Below are positions 1-8,471 of a DNA stretch of 20,233 nt, one piece after another (positions within the stretch are counted from its first letter, which is position 1; each line of letters begins with the position of its first letter). This DNA is from Gnetum montanum (lineage: Eukaryota > Streptophyta > Gnetopsida > Gnetales > Gnetaceae): positions 1 to 20,233 of the forward strand of contig MNCI01022408.1 of the NCBI GenBank assembly GCA_015680685.1, written 5' to 3'. The translations under genes were made by a program, and so were the position numbers. The notes beneath the pieces are model-generated. The model searched no databases and had not been told where the DNA came from. It saw only the letters and a program-made list of their open reading frames with translations.

Positions 1-1191
1 TAAGGACCAGTACCAGCTTTGCACTTATTTGATTAGTGTTCATGTCAATAACTTTAATTTTTGCCATTCGTTTTCTATGTTTTGTAAGGCACATGCATCA
101 TGAAATTCTTGTAGATGATTTTAACGATCAGCATTGTATCCCCCTCCAAATCATGGGATATTATTCATGTCTAATCTTTTGATCCTACTATTGTTTTGGT
201 GCCTTGTTGGGATCCTAACTGCCTTAGTTATGTCTAACATACTTCGAGTAGCGAGTAGGGGTTGATCATGATTGTCTCATCTATGGCATTTATGATGCCC
301 ATGTTGTTCCCTACTCTCCCTTCTCTCATGATGTGTTTCTCTAAAGTGCCCTCATCCCCTTTTTCGACTATTTTGTCTATGACACTCGTTTTGCCTACCC
401 TTATCCTCATGGTCTTTTTCTTTGTGACTGCGTCCAAATCCTGAAGGAGAGGGTGAAGGAGATGATGAAGGGAAAGAAGAAGAAGGATTGTCATCATGTT
501 GATGCCTACTTTCATCTCTTCGGTGGTCATGGCCTTGATCATGGTTATGATTGGAATATCCATCTTTGTCATGTGTTTGTGTTCCTTTTTTAGACCCTTT
601 ATGTCTATTGATACTAGAATCCGGGTTATGGATAGTTGAGTAAAGATTTTGATACACAACCCCTTGACCAAAGTTAAGAGGAGTAACATCATTGTGTGGG
701 TGATTACCTAAGGTAGGTTCACCACCCTTATTTTTGCTTAGGACATGTGGGACATTCTACGACAAGTTTCCCTTTATGGATTCATGACTTCTCTTCTATT
801 GTAAATTCCTTTGATGTTGTGCCTCCATGGGTTGATACTCTCTTGAGTCATAACGTACTCTACCTGTAAGTGTTGCATACCAATTTGTGTGAGATCATGG
901 AGAAGCATGCCTAGGATTGAGTGATCGGAAGGTAACACTATGTTACCTTCTAAATCTTGCCAACATAGTTGTTCAANTGGAAGGTAACACTATGTTACCT
1001 TCTAAATCTTGCCAACATAGTTGTTCAACTTGGTGGAGGATAAAGGTAAAGTTTGATATATACTTATCAGGATGAACATATACCATGCGAAACTGTTGAG
1101 GGACTGGCAGATTATCATGTGTACTATGCCTTCGATTATTCCCTGTATTAGACCTAGGTGGTGAAACACTTTCGTATGAAGAAAAAGACAT
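1..1191 (-). pseudogene. gag: Decayed Gypsy gag, copy A (5' part, runs off left edge)
   Basis: Broken gag of a Ty3/Gypsy retrotransposon read leftwards; intact gag forms the capsid particle in which the RNA is reverse transcribed. I start it at the Met at 1191 (MSFSSYESVSPPRS), 126 bases after the primer site. The frame is interrupted by an assembly gap at 977 and by stops near 790-700. From 657 to 352 it reads a His/Asp-rich then Ser/Pro-rich stretch (HDQGHDHRRDESRHQHDD, then SSSFPSSSPSPSPSG). This matches copy B at 8600-8850 in the same order (DHDHGHNQ, RHHDGASASSF, SSSSSGS). Near the left edge, IVGSKD and a later MHV again match B (IVGSKG, MHV at ~9050-9140). Homology to B is seen directly; the gag call rests on position after LTR and primer site and on B's downstream pol. 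It is not functional. Confidence 0.75.
927..1028. other. Assembly gap (N at 977) between exact 50-bp duplicates
   Basis: Positions 927-976 and 979-1028 are identical over 50 bases and sit on either side of a single N. This is most simply two overlapping contig ends joined without merging. It adds a false repeat in copy A gag. Within each duplicate, GAAGGTAACA and TGTTACCTTC form a 10-bp inverted repeat (first copy 928-937 and 941-950), which may have helped break the assembly. Confidence 0.85.
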
Positions 1192-1316
1192 GATTGTCTA
1201 TTCAGTGTGCAATGTATTATACATTATATTATTTTTTTTCTTGTAACCAACCCTAAGGGTTCATTCCAATGATGAGAAATATTTTCTAACTTCTAATTAG
1301 CACACAAACAGCAAAG

Positions 1317-1334
1317 TCCCTGGCAATAGTGCCA
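1317..1334 (-). other. Decayed primer-binding site, tRNA-Asp type, copy A
   Basis: The minus strand reads TGGCACTATTGCCAGGGA immediately inside the LTR end. The site known for plant Athila-like Gypsy elements, complementary to the 3' end of tRNA-Asp, is TGGCGCCGTTGCCGGGGA. The four differences are all C-to-T or G-to-A, as expected from decay of methylated cytosines. It fixes the orientation of copy A (leftwards) and shows that the adjoining LTR is its 5' LTR. Confidence 0.85.
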
Positions 1335-1335
1335 A

Positions 1336-2143
1336 TGATAAGTGGCAAGGTATCCCTACACTCAACCATACGAAGACAAGCATCCACACATGATTCGGTT
1401 GAACTCTAAGGACTAAGTGCTTATGTGCCTTTGTAAAACAAGGATGGGTTGATCAATCATTATCTTCCCAAGCTTACTTGTATAGCACGATTGTATGGTT
1501 AAGGAAACTTGAGGTACATGATTTTTATAGTTTTTATGTTTTTATGTCCTAGTGCTACAAAGGGAGGATAGAGAGAACTAAGTAACTAATTTTAATTTAA
1601 CCACTCAATTATGCTTTAACTAGTCCTAACACCAGCATCTATTCTCACTTGTTGTACACATCCTGAACTAGTGCAACACTACTAAGATTACCAAATGCTA
1701 ATCATTACTGAGTTACCAAGCATTACACGCATGCTTGAAATGATCGTACTGAGTGTGCTTACTTAGGAGAGTTGTAGGGTGAGAGAGAGAAACGTAATTA
1801 ACTAAGGAAAGCATTAAGTAATAGTAATTAACATTAATTAATCTATTCTGAATGCTGTAAGGTTTATCACAAAGTTCGTCTTTATTTCCATACACAAGGT
1901 GTGCTCAGATACACAATGCTTGAATAAAGATATGTTCACTTTATGACTCCTACTGCGGGCACTCAAAAATAATTCTATCCCTGGAAAGGAAAAAAGGCAA
2001 GAGTTTGGGTAAGGAACTAAGACTAACTATGTAAACCAAGTGTTCTCACCTCTTATTATAGGCAACAAGGTAGGCCCCGATATCATGTGGAAGGCCCCAA
2101 TATTGCATACCTGATATTGCGGATGTGATATCGTGGCTCATCA
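1336..2143 (-). mobile_element. 5' LTR of Gypsy copy A (minus strand)
   Basis: On the minus strand it starts TGATGAGCCACGATATCAC at 2143 and ends CCACTTATCA at 1336, next to the primer site, 808 bp in all. Copy B starts TGATGAGTCATG and ends CCACTCATCA. A TATA-like CCTATAATAAGAGG lies at about 2063-2050, where B has CCTATAAATATAG. Further shared stretches include CTTACA-CATT-AGAATAGATTAAT, an AAGCAT block followed by GCATTTGGTAATCTTAGTAG (B: ACATTTGGTAGCTCAGTAG), and GTGTAGGGATACCTTGCCAC near the end. LTRs carry the promoter and poly(A) signals of the element. No second LTR of this copy is in the window. Confidence 0.82.
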
Positions 2144-2209
2144 CTAATGCAAAGGAATTATGATTGACTATGCTACTACCATTTAGATCAATTTTATGAT
2201 TATCTATCC

Positions 2210-3172
2210 TTTCCTATAATTTTTTCACTTGTGCATTGTTAGATTTTATTCATCATTACTTGGCCTAATAATTAAATAGATCTTTACATCATGTTATTGA
2301 GATGCAAGGATGGCCATTTCTACTTCATAGCTAGCCAACATATCTATTTTCACTTAGATCTCTACATTCTTCAAATTGCATCCCTCAAAGATAGGTTCAT
2401 TTACTTTTATAGTACCTTGATCCATGATAATCTCCACATCTAAAAATAAGAAAACTCATAATTGTGATAAGTCATTGCTATATTTCTTAAGTGTAAGACA
2501 CATTCAGGTAATGGGTTCATCACTTACTAGACTTAAAAAAATATCTTTGAGCTTTTTGGCAAAGCTTGCGACCATCCCTTTTAGCAGCTTCTCCTTATCA
2601 CCTAAACTCTTCCATATTATTTTTCTAATGTCTAAAACATTCAACTAAATATTGAGACATACCTAAGTTATGTTATGCTCAAGAAATTATTATAAAAAAT
2701 TTCATATCTTATCATAAGGCATTTCATTCCCTTTATCCAATTGTTCCTTTAGCCATTTACATCCCATTTTATCGGTGACTTGTGGATCTTTAGGAAAGAT
2801 TATTATTCTTATGTATAAAGGGGATAATGTCTTATTACTTTGAAATTATGTATGTGTTAAATCCCCATCTACACGGTCACCAAAAGCGAGGTTAATTTTG
2901 CAAAGTCCTTGTGATAGTAAGTAAGATAATAGTAAGTAAAATTCTTCTTGTTCTCACTACTTCTAGGTATTTGCATCTTCACCTCCTCTCCTATTCAAAA
3001 TTAGTGAGGCCATTTCTTTAGTCTTTTTTAATTCTTCAACTTCTTCTACCTTCCTTGCTACCGATGTAGTTGCTTCTTATTCCTCCCCTAATCTTTTCTA
3101 TTTCTTTTCTTCCTTAGAAACTTTCTTCTTTGCCTCATACTTTTTACTTGTGCCTTCTTTTAAAGTCTCTTT
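2210..3172 (-). pseudogene. Decayed coding-like frame of unknown identity
   Basis: One minus-strand frame reads from about 3170 to 2210 (some 300 codons) with roughly fifteen stops but long protein-like runs between them. These include a Lys/Glu-rich segment near 3150-3000 (KKYEAKKKVSKEEKK, then VEEVEELKKTKEM), FPKDPQVTDKMGCKWLKEQL near 2795-2735, KEKLLKGMVASFAKKLKDI near 2600-2545, and MDQGTIKVNEPIFEGCNLKN near 2425-2365. I do not recognise the family. It lies outside LTR A (upstream on the same strand), so it is not part of copy A as a single element. It may be the remnant of another transposon or of a host gene fragment. A single N at 3173 marks its start. The clustering of readable segments in one frame is the only evidence for coding origin. 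Confidence 0.4.
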
Positions 3173-3173
3173 N
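3173..3173. other. Single-N assembly position without flanking duplication
   Basis: A lone N lies in a T-rich stretch (AGTCTCTTTnGTCCTTAG). Unlike the N positions at 977 and 14543, no exact duplicate flanks it, so it may be an ambiguous base or a gap of unknown size. Treat continuity across it with caution. Confidence 0.7.
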
Positions 3174-3331
3174 GTCCTTAGATCTTGTTTGTGAGTTGAG
3201 TTTACTTGATACAAATAAACACTCATAAGTTAACCTTCCTAACACTAACCATTTTTAGCTAGTAATAAAATTAAGCATAACTTATCCATTTTCCTCATCA
3301 TCTAGATGGCATTAACTTCCATAATACTTTC

Positions 3332-4160
3332 TGATAAATCATAAAGAAGTCAACTATGTAGATGTTGGCCTTGCAATATCAACATGTTAGTGTTGATGTA
3401 GTGGCAATAAATGCATATATAAATGCACTACCAGACACATTTATGATATCATTTTATTTATTAATATAGCAAAGATCTTATAGTTTTTTTCCCTTGATAA
3501 TTAGAATAATAAACAAGAGCTTGTAACATGTATGTGAACTTTTTGTAGAGAATCTTATTCAAGTGATCATGTACCTAGACACATTTTCATAATAGTAATA
3601 AGAACAAGACTAATTTACCTTCATTGTAATAGTCCAACCTAGCCTAATATTCTTCTAATCATAATTTAATTTCCTTGTTCAATTTCTTTATGTATACATT
3701 GTTAACAAATTACAATTAAATGTGTGTTAATCAAAAAAAATGTGTATGACTCACTTCAAGCATAAATACGTTAACATTTGGCAATTCCAATAGTGTACCA
3801 CTTGGTACACCCAGTAGTGGAGCACTTAGTAAACGTTCATGATGTGTATGGAAAGTTGGAAATGAATGCTCTTTGCTTGGGCTAAATTAGGATTTATTTT
3901 CTTGTTATTAGATTAATTTGTAATTTTCTATATTTTACTAATATTCTTATCATGATAGAATAATATCACAGATCGTATGACTCAATTACACTTAACCATA
4001 CAAACTAAAGCTAACAAAAGTATAATTGGGAAGATAGCAATTTGAGATCATGTTTAATGATCTTAGTATATTACTAGCCTAATCTGCAAAATATGATAAG
4101 GTCACGTGTGAATTCTTGTGAATTATATGGTTTGATGTAAGGAATACTCGTTGCTCATCA
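3332..4160 (+). mobile_element. LTR of Gypsy copy C (plus strand)
   Basis: Third LTR of the A/B family. The probable start TGATAAATCATAAAG at 3332 resembles the TGATGAGTCATG of B, and the end GTTGCTCATCA at 4160 is followed by a primer site. Internal matches to B, in order and at similar spacing, are AAGCATA then TTAACATTTGG (3771; B 7991), GATGTGTATGGAAAG (3841; B GATGTATTTAGGAAAG), and AAGGTCACGTGTGAA followed by TGTAAGGAATAC and CTCATCA (4098-4160; B TGGATCACATGTGAA, TGTAGGGGTACC). A TATA-like TATATAAA lies at 3416-3423. Length 829 bp against 866 (B) and 808 (A). The 5' boundary is less certain than the 3' boundary. Confidence 0.7.
3793..3810. repeat. Short palindrome inside LTR C
   Basis: GTGTACCACTTGGTACAC is an 8-bp perfect inverted repeat with a 2-base centre, lying at the point where C diverges from B and A just after the ACATTTGG block. 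It could be a local inversion duplication. No function is claimed. Confidence 0.5.
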
Positions 4161-4161
4161 T

Positions 4162-4179
4162 TAGCATCATGGTCGAGGA
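4162..4179 (+). other. Decayed primer-binding site, tRNA-Asp type, copy C
   Basis: TAGCATCATGGTCGAGGA starts two bases after the LTR end. It differs from the tRNA-Asp type site TGGCGCCGTTGCCGGGGA at seven of 18 places, six of them C-to-T or G-to-A transitions, and is followed by CTT as in copy A. Position and spacing to the LTR end match copy A exactly, which supports it despite the decay. Confidence 0.6.
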
Positions 4180-5238
4180 CTTAGTGATAATTATCTAGAT
4201 TAGTTAAATCAATCATGATGGCTGTTAGAACTTAATGATTTATCACTTAAGAAATAATATTATTTTATTAAGACTCATATAGTAATTCAAGATATCTTCT
4301 TCTTTCAAAGCAAAATTTCCACTTGTTGATAGCTTTGCCAGAGAGCATGATAAAACAACCAAGATGCAAAATGAAGTACCCTATCAAGTACAAATAGTCT
4401 ACTAACATATGGATCATTACCATGTAGAATTTACATTTATCCTTTAAGAAGATAAATAAATGCAATAGAGGAACCTAAAAGACAATATGGTGTTGCGACC
4501 TAATCATTCAACTCCATCAATGCAATTTTCATAAGAACATTGATGAAAGCTAGACTAGAAGTAGCTATCATTGACTACAATGTAGCTAATAAAATGTATA
4601 GGCCCTATCAATCCATCAAAGTTGAAATTTGAAATGATCAATTTATTGAATTCCACAATGAATAAGTAAGGGAAAAGGAATGAACATTCCAATAACATCA
4701 CAATCAAAGAAGGAGGATAAAAATTATCATTGTAGTAGATCGAATTACCCAAATCATATTTTCTTAAATGTGAATGATATGATAAACCTATGACTATGTT
4801 CAACCTTAGTTAGCAACCAAGAAAGAGGAAGAACTAGAAGCGATGCCAAGAGGACCACCAAGTCTAAATTTTCTATTACACCACCCAGAGATAATCAAAG
4901 GTTTCAAAGGAGAAGAGTAAGCCAACATGACTCTCCCACTTCTCAATCATCCTTATTACTAGCTTTAGTACTTACTAAAAAGAAATAAAACTAGAGGAAC
5001 TACAACCATATATGAAAATAAAATTCTTCATTTTAATCAAATCATAAATGGTTAGACCTAACCCTAGTGTGAGAAAAAAGATAATAAATCTAGAATCATG
5101 GTGTGGTTTAACTTACCCTCTTGATCATTATTGTTTCAAAATCTAAAATTTAATGCTTTTAAATGAAATCCTCTACTGTTACCTTCGTAGCCTTGTTCTA
5201 CGTCCTTCTACAACACTGATGCTCACCTAGTATCTATT

Positions 5239-5276
5239 GTGTGAAAGTGAAGGTGAAAGTGAAAGTAAAAGTGATA
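5239..5276 (+). repeat. GTGAAA/GTGAAG minisatellite
   Basis: About six imperfect copies of a 6-base unit (GTGAAA, GTGAAG, GTGAAA, GTGAAA, GTAAAA, GTGATA). A simple repeat with no gene context. Confidence 0.75.
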
Positions 5277-5393
5277 ATAATGTCAAGGTGATTCATATTA
5301 TTTTTTTACATTTTACCACACAATATTGCAAGTGTTTGTTACTCACATTTTCTAAAATTTCAAGTCACACTTTAACTGTCTTATCATAATTTA

Positions 5394-5422
5394 ATAATAA
5401 TAATGTCTCACATTATTATTAT
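5394..5422. repeat. Perfect 13-bp hairpin with 3-base loop
   Basis: ATAATAATAATGT, then CTC, then ACATTATTATTAT: thirteen perfectly paired bases around a three-base loop. It is built from a TAA/ATT simple repeat. It could be a tiny foldback remnant or an expansion with an inversion; no coding context surrounds it. Confidence 0.7.
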
Positions 5423-5629
5423 GCTAATTGTAGTTTGATATGTATGTTGAGAGGACATGCGAGGAGTACTCTCTTGCATTCTAGAAACTATGAGTAGCAG
5501 TCACACACAATTTCATCCAAAATACACAAACTATGATATGCTGCTAGTAGGATTACCTTATAGTATCTATAGCATATTTAAAAAGACCTAACATATATAA
5601 ATAAAAACTAAAAATTAACAGTTGAGGTA

Positions 5630-5900
5630 GAATAACCTCTTAGGATACCAACATTTGTATTGTAAAGTTAGTATTTAATTTTAAAAGTGATGATTAGCCA
5701 TTGGATGATAATTAGCTATGATGAGTATTTCATGATAGTTAACTATGATGAGTATTGCATGATAGCCAAGACTAAACATTACCACCCAAGACATAAGAAT
5801 CTCTTGGGATACCATCACTTATGTTGTAAACTAAGTATTTAATTGGAAAACTTATGAATAGTCATTACATGAAGGTTAAGTATAATAACTAGGAAACATA
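5630..5900 (+). repeat. Diverged ~164-bp direct duplication
   Basis: CCTCTTAGGATACCAACA at 5636 is echoed by TCTCTTGGGATACCATCA at 5800, and both are followed by a TTGTAAA and then a GTATTTAATT block at the same spacing. The second copy becomes hard to follow after about 5890. Inside the first copy there is a further 27-bp tandem pair around CTATGATGAGTATT (5716 and 5743). Confidence 0.65.
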
Positions 5901-6014
5901 AGAAGGATAATAGGAATCACAAAAGTTTTCGTGTTTATTGTTAGATAGAGTATGTGATTTTAATTTATGATATAATGTTGGATGTTAATTTAAACATTGT
6001 GTTATACTAGGCTC

Positions 6015-6083
6015 GAACCATAGCATTACTTTAGGGTTTAGGGTTAAAGGAACCATAACAATACTTTAGGGTTTAGGGTTAAG
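6015..6083 (+). repeat. Two ~35-bp direct repeats carrying telomere-like TTTAGGG
   Basis: Two adjoining units begin GAACCATA and each contain TTTAGGGTTTAGGGTT (6030-6045 and 6065-6080), which is just over two plant-type telomeric repeats. It is too short to be a telomere. It may be a chance duplication, a repair scar or an old interstitial telomeric seed. It sits immediately before the satellite array at 6094. Confidence 0.75.
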
Positions 6084-6093
6084 GAAGTTACAA

Positions 6094-7498
6094 TGGCCTT
6101 TTGAATGATCATTTTCCTTTTGATACCCTCAAATTCCAAGTAATTGTTCCCTACTAAAAGTTCTGAGTGCCTACCAATTAGGATTGTAGGTGATTGATAG
6201 CCACACGGCCTTACAATTCAGCTAAAGTTTGCAACTAGATAATTTGTTGCCTTCTAAAAGCTTAGATCCTGGAGCAATCACATCCTTCTAGAAGGTTTGA
6301 GTGCCTTCTCATGGGAACTACAAGAGGGTGCTAATCACACTTCTTTACACTTAAGTAGGAATTTATAATCGAATGACCCTTTGCCTTTTGGAAACCATAA
6401 TCTTTAAGCAATTATTCACAATCAAAGGTTCTTAATGCCTTACAATTGATCTTGAGCCTTTTGGATGACCATCTTCCTTCTAGTAGCTTTAAATTATAAG
6501 TAATTTTTCAATTTCAGAAAGTCCTACTACCTTTCAATGGGAATTGTGGAAGAGTGGTAGTTGCACCTACTCATAGTTCTAAAAATTCCATCCAGATAGC
6601 CCTCCCTTAACCTTTTGAAAGCTAGGATCTTGGAGCAATTACACCCTTCTAGAAGGTTTAACTACCTTCTGGTGTAAACTATGGAAGGATGCTAGTTTCA
6701 CTTCCTTGTAGTTCAGCAAGACTTTACAACTGGGTGATCCTCTACCTTCTAAAAGCCATGATCTCCAAGCAATTATTCACAATTGAAAAGTCTTAATGCA
6801 TTCTAGTTGATCTTGACCCTTTTGTATGATCATCTTCCTTTTGGTAGCATCAAATTGTGAGCAACTATTCCCTTATAAAAGGTTTGGATGCCTTCTAGTA
6901 GGGATTGTAGGAGGGTGATAATTGCATCCCCTCATAGTTTTACTAGAAGTTGCACTAGATGGTGATTTGCCTTCTAGTAGCCAAGATCTTGGAGTAATTA
7001 AATCCTTCTAGAAGGTCTAGGTACCTTTTGGTGGGGATTGTAGGTGAGTGCTAGTTATTTAGCCTCAAATTTTATCTACAATTTGCAATTAGATGATCCT
7101 CTGCCTTCCAAAAGCCATGATCTCCAAGTAATTATTCATAACTAGATGGTCTTAATGCCTTCTAGATGACCATCTTTCTTCTAATAGAATCAAATTATGA
7201 GTAATTTTTCCCTTTAAGAAGGTCTGGTTACCTTTTGATAGCAATAGCAGAAGGGTGCTAGTTGCATCCCCTTGTAGTTCTACTAGAAACTATAACCAAA
7301 TGACGATATGCCTTTTCAAAACTAGGATCATGGAGAAATTCAACCCTTCCAAAAGGTTTGAGTGCCTTCTGCTAGGGACTATAGGTGGGTGCTAGTCACA
7401 ATGCCTTGTAATTAAGATAGAATTTGCAATTGGATGATCCATTACCTTCTAGAAGCAGTGATCTCCAAGCAATTATTCATAACTAGATGATCCACTAC
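6094..7498 (+). repeat. Satellite-like array, four units of ~340-363 bp with three sub-blocks
   Basis: Units begin near 6094, 6457, 6818 and 7159, each with CCTTTT or CCTTCT and then GATGACCATCTTCC-like text. Within each unit the same three sub-blocks recur: an AAATT-AAGTAATT block, a GATCTTGGAGCAATT block, and a CATGATCTCCAAGCAATTATTC block. A palindrome CCTTCTAGAAGG recurs at 6284, 6645 and 7004, with a decayed form at 7345 (spacings 361, 359, 341). AAGCAATTATTCA recurs at 6406, 6767, 7126 and 7467. The three sub-blocks resemble each other, so the unit looks like a higher-order repeat made from a ~120-bp ancestor. The array ends exactly where LTR B begins, suggesting the element landed in it. 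No coding frame runs through it. Confidence 0.8.
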
Positions 7499-8364
7499 TG
7501 ATGAGTCATGTTTTGCACACTCCAATATCAGATACTCAATATTAAAGCCTTAACATTAGATACTCAAGGTCAGAGCCTAGGATATGATGTCAGATATTTG
7601 ATATCATGGGGTATACATTGGCCTATAAATATAGTGCTTGGGCTCACAATTTGGAGATAGTTTTTCATAGTTTTTGTCATAGTAGCAAAGCACTTCCAGT
7701 TTGTTTTCTTCAAAGTTAGAATATTTCAAAATGCCTGTAGCAAGCGTCTGAGTGTGTATGGATCTTTATTTGAGCACTGATGTACCTGAGAATAGTAGTG
7801 TGACAAGAATAAAAACAAACCCTTTTGACAATCCTTACAACATTGAGAATAGATTAATGTTTCCTTTAATGCACTTTACTTTCATGCAATTTACTTTAAT
7901 GCACTTTAATAAAGCAATTAATTTCTAGTTGTTAATGAACACAAGAACAACTACTTTAAGCATACATATAGTGCTTAGTAACCTAGAAATGCTTAACATT
8001 TGGTAGCTCAGTAGCACTATATGTGTTTAGGATGTATTTAGGAAAGTGGGATGGGTACTTGTGTTAGGCTAGCTAGACGATAAATGAATTAGATCTTAAA
8101 TTACTTTACTTTTCATTCGTGTTGTAGGTGATTAAATTTATAAAACATAAAATGATAAAAATCATGTATTTTAATTACACTTAAACCATATCCTTGAGCT
8201 TCATAAGTGTACGTGGGAAGACTACGAATGTTCTTAATGCCTATTTCATTTCCTAGAAGAACAAGTGCATTGGAGAACTATAGGTCCACAAAATTTGATT
8301 GGATCACATGTGAACATCCTAGTGATTTATATCGTTGGGTGTAGGGGTACCTCACCACTCATCA
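7499..8364 (+). mobile_element. 5' LTR of Gypsy copy B (plus strand)
   Basis: Starts TGATGAGTCATG right after the satellite array and ends CCACTCATCA, 866 bp. TATAAATA at 7624-7631 is a good TATA box in the first third of the LTR, with transcription expected some 30 bases later. It is homologous along its length to LTR A (minus strand) and LTR C. The family primer site should follow at 8366, but only a poor trace is seen (AGGTTTAGGAGGGA), so it has decayed or been partly deleted. The matching 3' LTR is not in the window. Confidence 0.82.
7624..7631 (+). promoter_or_regulatory. TATA box of LTR B
   Basis: TATAAATA within GGCCTATAAATATAG, about 125 bases into the LTR. The same place in LTR A (minus strand) reads GCCTATAATAAG. 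This is the expected core promoter of the element; activity today is doubtful given the state of its genes. Confidence 0.6.
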
Positions 8365-8471
8365 ATAGGTTTAGGAGGGAGTGTGTTGTGCAAGATAGTG
8401 ACACCAAGGATAATCATCCTACTGAGGCACAATGTCTACAAGATTGATAGCTAGAACAATGTCATGAATCT

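Larger units (their letters stand above)
4180..5625. other. AT-rich stretch without a recognisable gene
   Basis: This should hold the interior of copy C, but I could not find gag-like text like that after LTRs A and B. Two minus-strand open frames (4465-4268 and 4803-4555) are hydrophobic, AT-driven and unlike known proteins. The stretch around 4820-4920 reads AMPRGPPSLNFLLHHPEI on the plus strand (4840-4893) before stopping, and I do not recognise it. Copy C may be truncated just inside its primer site, or its interior may have diverged beyond reading by eye. Confidence 0.5.

Noticed and set aside
262-444. Small plus-strand frame MIMIVSSMAFMM
   Set aside because: Antisense to the gag of copy A; no independent support.
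4268-4803. Two hydrophobic minus-strand open frames; a possible Copia RNase H tail near 4290-4400
   Set aside because: The resemblance (a GYF-LG run followed by a GKAINKWK stretch) is too weak and needs frameshifts. Upstream text shows no Copia reverse transcriptase.
6015-6083. A chromosome end
   Set aside because: Only about two TTTAGGG units per copy, with unrelated sequence on both sides.
7992-8010. Met-tRNA type primer site (ACATTTGGTAGCTCAGTAG) ending an LTR near 7,997
   Set aside because: Comparison with copies A and C shows that this block lies inside the LTR; the true end is near 8,364, where A and C have tRNA-Asp type sites.
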